Shown: positions 60,399 to 64,000 of the stretch, in pieces
Layout: the number at the start of each line of letters is the position of its first letter
How positions within the stretch are numbered: position 1 is the stretch's first letter
From: Aquila chrysaetos chrysaetos
Taxonomy: Eukaryota > Chordata > Aves > Accipitriformes > Accipitridae
DNA length: 64,000 bases
Direction: 5' to 3'
Assembly: GCF_900496995.4 (NCBI RefSeq)
Contig: NC_044010.1
Span: 3,038,001-3,102,000, forward strand
Notes under the pieces: generated by a model
Databases searched by the model: none
The model's input: the letters and a program-made list of their open reading frames with translations, nothing else
What the model was told of the DNA's origin: nothing
Made by a program: the position numbers and the translations under genes

Positions 60399-63300
60399 GT
60401 AAGGGGTTCGGGTGCCCGCGACCCACCAGTGCTGGCTGTGGACACCCCTTCTCAACTGACACCAATTCTTTGGCATCTGTTTCATTTTAATGTCCCCCTC
60501 TTTTACGTTTCAAGGTGTGTTTTTAAAGCTCTCTCTTGGGATAAAAGATTTTGCTGCGTTTTGTCTATAAAGAGGCTTTTCTCTCTCTCTTCTCCTCCTT
60601 TGGAAATCATTCTTGGTCAGGCTGTCCCAGCACAGGACCTCTTCATCGCAGGATTTGTCCTTCCCCTGCCCTCCGCCCGCACCCCTCCTCCCACCCTGCC
60701 TGCCAGGGGGGTGTTTCCCCCTCAGCCTATGAAATCTGGCCGGCAACATCTGCCCAGATGTTGCAACCCTGGCCACCATCTTCCCTGGCAGCCCCGGGGA
60801 GCAGCAGCTCCATTTCGGGGCAGTTTCCCAGTACCCCTCGCAGGGCACACCAGCCCTGGAGCATCCCCAGCGCTTTTGGAGCAGAGGGTTGGCGAGACGT
60901 CAGGGAGACGGCAGCAGGGGGAAAGACCTGCTCTGCTCGTTGCCCCAGATGCTCCTGTCCCCGTTTCTGCGGGTTTGTGTTAGACGCTCTGGTGTTGAAC
61001 TGGACTGAGCTGACAGAAAGTGCCATGACTTTTGTCCAGAGATGAATGTTGTTTTCCTGCGTCCTGCAGCAGGAGCTGATCGAGAAATGTATTATGCAGC
61101 GTTTGAAGAAGGGCCTTAATTATTTTGCAGTCTATGTGTTCAAACTTCAAATGTGTTTTTCCCATGCCTGCTGTCTAATCCGGTGAACAAAAGGTTATGG
61201 TTTATAGGTCAGAGCATGACACCCATTGCGAGCACTCTGCTTTGCATCCCAGTTATTCCAATCAATGAGCTTTGCTGAATTTTTTATGCTGTGCTGGGCT
61301 TTTATCTCTCCCATTTTACTGAAAAACAACAAAACAAAAAACAAAGTGGAGTCAGATGAATTCCTAAGATCCCGTTTGCATAAAAAGCTACAGGATCTCC
61401 AATAAAATAGCAACAGTAATTAAAAGCAGAAGTGAAAACAAAGGACCAGAGAGAACTTCTTCTTTTACACAGAAACCACCAGCCCAGTTACCAAAATAGT
61501 TCCCATCAACCTGCCTGACCTGGAGTTACTCCCAAAGTGGCTAGGAACCGTGGAGGCCAGGCAGGGACCTTGAGGGAGGTCGCTTTGGACTAAAAACCCA
61601 TTGCCGTGCCATGGAGAAGAAGGGTTCGTTTCCATCTGTCCAGACTTTTTTTGTCCGGGAAGGATGCTCCGGTGGGGGTGCCGGGTGGACAGAAAGGGGT
61701 CATTTCTCCTGGCTCGGGGCCACCCTGTGCGATGCAAACTGAGGGGTGGGAGGTGGGCTCCGACGGTTGGCAGGGAGAAGGGCCGTGATGTGCGTGGCCC
61801 TTGTGCTGTTGCTCCTGACGGACCTGCATCGGCAGGGTCCTCGCGTGGTGCTCCAGAGTCCTGGAGCACGACGCCTCCGATGCATGGGGGGACCTGGGGT
61901 TGGCACAGCTATTTTTGGCAGCCCAGGTAGTGTTTGACACCGACCCCTAAGGGCATGGAGAGGAGAGAAACCTCTCTGAGTCTGCCACAGGGAAAGACAA
62001 AAAAACCCCGAATCCAGGCAAAGCCTTGGGGCCACACTCAGGGTGATAAATCACCGGTAGGACGACATTTCCCCTCCCGCGGCTGCAGTCCTGCCAATGT
62101 CTTTTTTTCAGCCCTCCATGCAGTTACATGAGGATTAATTTTTCTCTTTTTTTCTTGGCCAGGAAGAATTGATTTGACCAAACAATGATGCAGCAGCTTC
62201 TGCCCCCGCTCTCAGGGCAGCGGGGCGATGCCACCCTCTCCCAAACACCGCTTCTGCCCCGACTCAGCTCCCCTGCCCCAGACCTCCTGCCTCGCTGGGC
62301 GATGCCCAGCGTTCTGCGGTGATACGCAGCCGAGGAAGGCAGTGGGTCTCCGTCCATCCCGGTGGGAATCTGCCTGCATTGCTGTGCTCAGGAGCCAGCT
62401 GCTTGCTCGGGCACAGAGCAGCTGCCAGCATGAGATGCTCGCTGCTGAGTTGGTTTTCTTTCCTTCCCCTGTCCCAGCAAGCAGAAGCAAAGAGGCTTTT
62501 GGGGGGATGCGGATGGGCAGGCTAGCTGTGCAAGTCACCGGATTTTTAGCCTGAAGGACAGAGGATGGATTTCTCACAGCAAAACCTCTGTGCCTCCTTC
62601 CCGCTCACCCCAGCACAGTGGCAGGGGGCTGCCGGGGAGCACACGTTGATTACGAGATCCACAAACCCACTAAAGAACCACAAACCAGCTCTCCACCAGT
62701 TTAATCCAGCATTTTGCAGGTGATGCTCAGCAAAGCAGCCTGCAGGTTGCGTTAACCCTCTCCTTGCTGTGCTAACGGCAGAGCCTGCTGGGCCTTGTTG
62801 GCTATACCTCCGGAAAATCAGCATTGCCCCCTCCTCCTCCTCTTCCCCCTTTCCTCCCCTTTTCATCAAGGTTGCCCCGCAGGCAAATGCTCCCACCACC
62901 TTTAAGTTGCTGGTAAAGGAGGATGCAGTGCAGAGGTCTCAGTTAATTCTGGAACTGCTGCAGTCCCATCAGATATTGCTGCATTTCCGTTTAAAAGAGG
63001 GGAGGGGAAAAAAAAAAGAAAGGGAAAAAAAAAAGGAGGAAAGAAATGCTCCAGTACAATACAGTTGCCAAGGCTGCTTAGGTGACCTGCTGCTTTGCAT
63101 ATCAATATGCTTCTTGCAGAACCCAGTGGAGAGCAAAGTCCTGGCGATGTACGTTCGTTTGTTTGTAAGAAGGAGAAAAACATCTTCCCTGAACCGACAG
63201 TAACCGAGATGTTTTCAGGTTCAGGCTCAGCAGGGCTTCCAGCCAGCCTGGCTCTCCCTGGGAAGGGACTTTTCTTACAGGTCGCTGAAAGGTGCCAGAG

Positions 63301-64000
63301 GAAAGCACATGGTTTGTCAGGAGGTTTCAGGTTTGCTCTCTGAGTGTCTGCTACACTGGGAAATTTCATGGCAGGGGCTGCAAATTGCACAAGGCTGAGA
63401 ACCTCCGGGGGAAATAATCCAGGCACTAGAATAATATAATAAACCGGGTATAGGGGTTTTATCACGCCACCTTCATGTCAAAGCTCTGCCTCCCGGAGTG
63501 CCTGCCCCTTGCCGGGGTTTCTTGGTGCCGGATCCCCGAGGCAGCTGCTGGGGTATAGCAGCGTGGCAGTGCCACGGCCACCCCCTCGCAGCAAGGGTGC
63601 CTCTGTCACCCAAAGGTTGGCATCCCGGGCTTCACCATCCCAGCGCCGCTGCATGAAGGCAGACGAGTAGCCCGGCTACTCTTGCAGTTGATAGAGGGGA
63701 GCATTAATATTTAACTCTCTCCCCGGGCCACGGAGCTGAACCATTGATTGCTGCCAAAACATCTCTGCGTTCACGCGGAGTTCAACAGAGTCGCTTCGTG
63801 CCTTTCCGTAGGATCTGAAGGGACCGTATTTACATTTCTGTCAGTGCAAAACCTAAGGTCTCTGTTATACCTGCTTCCCTTTGTTCTACCCGCTGCCCTT
63901 GTGTGTCTCAGGTTTGCTGTGGGGCTTTTCTCGGTGCCGCAAAGCCGGGGTCCTGTGGCTTTTAGCCACGCTCAGACCGCAGCAGCTGTGGGCAGGGCAG
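60399..64000 (+). other. HGD: presumed HGD intron 1, right-hand end of window
   Basis: No coding exon is recognised. GC-richer blocks (about 60.6-61.0 and 61.5-62.8 kb) produce many overlapping open frames on both strands, the mark of composition and not of genes. A purine-rich run with A-tracts lies at about 63.00-63.05 kb. Confidence 0.4.

Noticed and set aside
60351..61045. Frames of 164 and 210 codons downstream of the proposed HGD start
   Set aside because: They run through the strong donor at 60399 into GC-rich intron-like DNA. The overlapping frames have no recognisable domain.
61465..62577. Many overlapping 100-130 codon frames on both strands
   Set aside because: Composition effect in a GC-rich block; proline/arginine/serine-rich with no family features.

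Overview
This is vertebrate nuclear DNA, most likely from a bird. The genes have many exons, with GT-AG introns and a CpG-island promoter. The only interspersed repeats I recognise with confidence are truncated CR1 LINE pieces, the typical sauropsid/avian LINE, and repeat density is low. RABL3 is compressed into about 11 kb. Nothing prokaryotic or viral is seen, and most open frames in the window are chance frames.

Layout, left to right. Positions 1-28611 are read as the large second intron of GTF2E1 (minus strand), the gene for the alpha subunit of general transcription factor TFIIE. It holds a CR1 fragment, homopolymer tracts, small tandem repeats and an A/C-only block, with no coding exon found. 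Positions 28613-29090 are GTF2E1 exon 2, the first coding exon, which encodes residues 1-149 plus one base of codon 150. Its intron 1 runs back to a CpG island at about 37.4-38.7 kb. The island is a head-to-head (bidirectional) promoter shared with RABL3 on the plus strand. It carries three CCAAT boxes, a TCACGTGA E-box, a YY1/TISU-type element on the RABL3 start codon and a perfect NRF1 palindrome just inside RABL3 intron 1.

RABL3, an atypical Rab-like small GTPase, is complete. Eight coding exons between 38202 and 49450 join to 711 nt (236 codons plus stop), the same length as the human protein. Beyond it lie the 3' UTR and an intergenic stretch with a pyrimidine-rich tract, an unexplained exon-like open segment (56315-56478), a 37-bp duplication and a cluster of CR1 pieces (57.5-59.1 kb).

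At 60384-60398 a 15-nt coding segment (MTGLQ) ends at a strong splice donor. Motifs resembling liver-factor sites (HNF1-, FOXA- and HNF4-like) lie just upstream. In human the gene downstream of RABL3 is HGD (homogentisate 1,2-dioxygenase), whose first exon also carries exactly 15 coding bases, so I propose this as HGD exon 1. The rest of the window would then be HGD intron 1.

The order GTF2E1 (minus), RABL3 (plus), HGD (plus) matches the conserved vertebrate block. The genes work in unrelated processes: Pol II initiation, small-GTPase/prenylation control, and tyrosine catabolism. Only GTF2E1 and RABL3 appear to share regulation, through their common promoter. I found no novel multi-gene system. 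The most interesting items are splice-site tandems, a near-perfect hairpin, the unexplained exon-like segment and the HGD exon 1 proposal.
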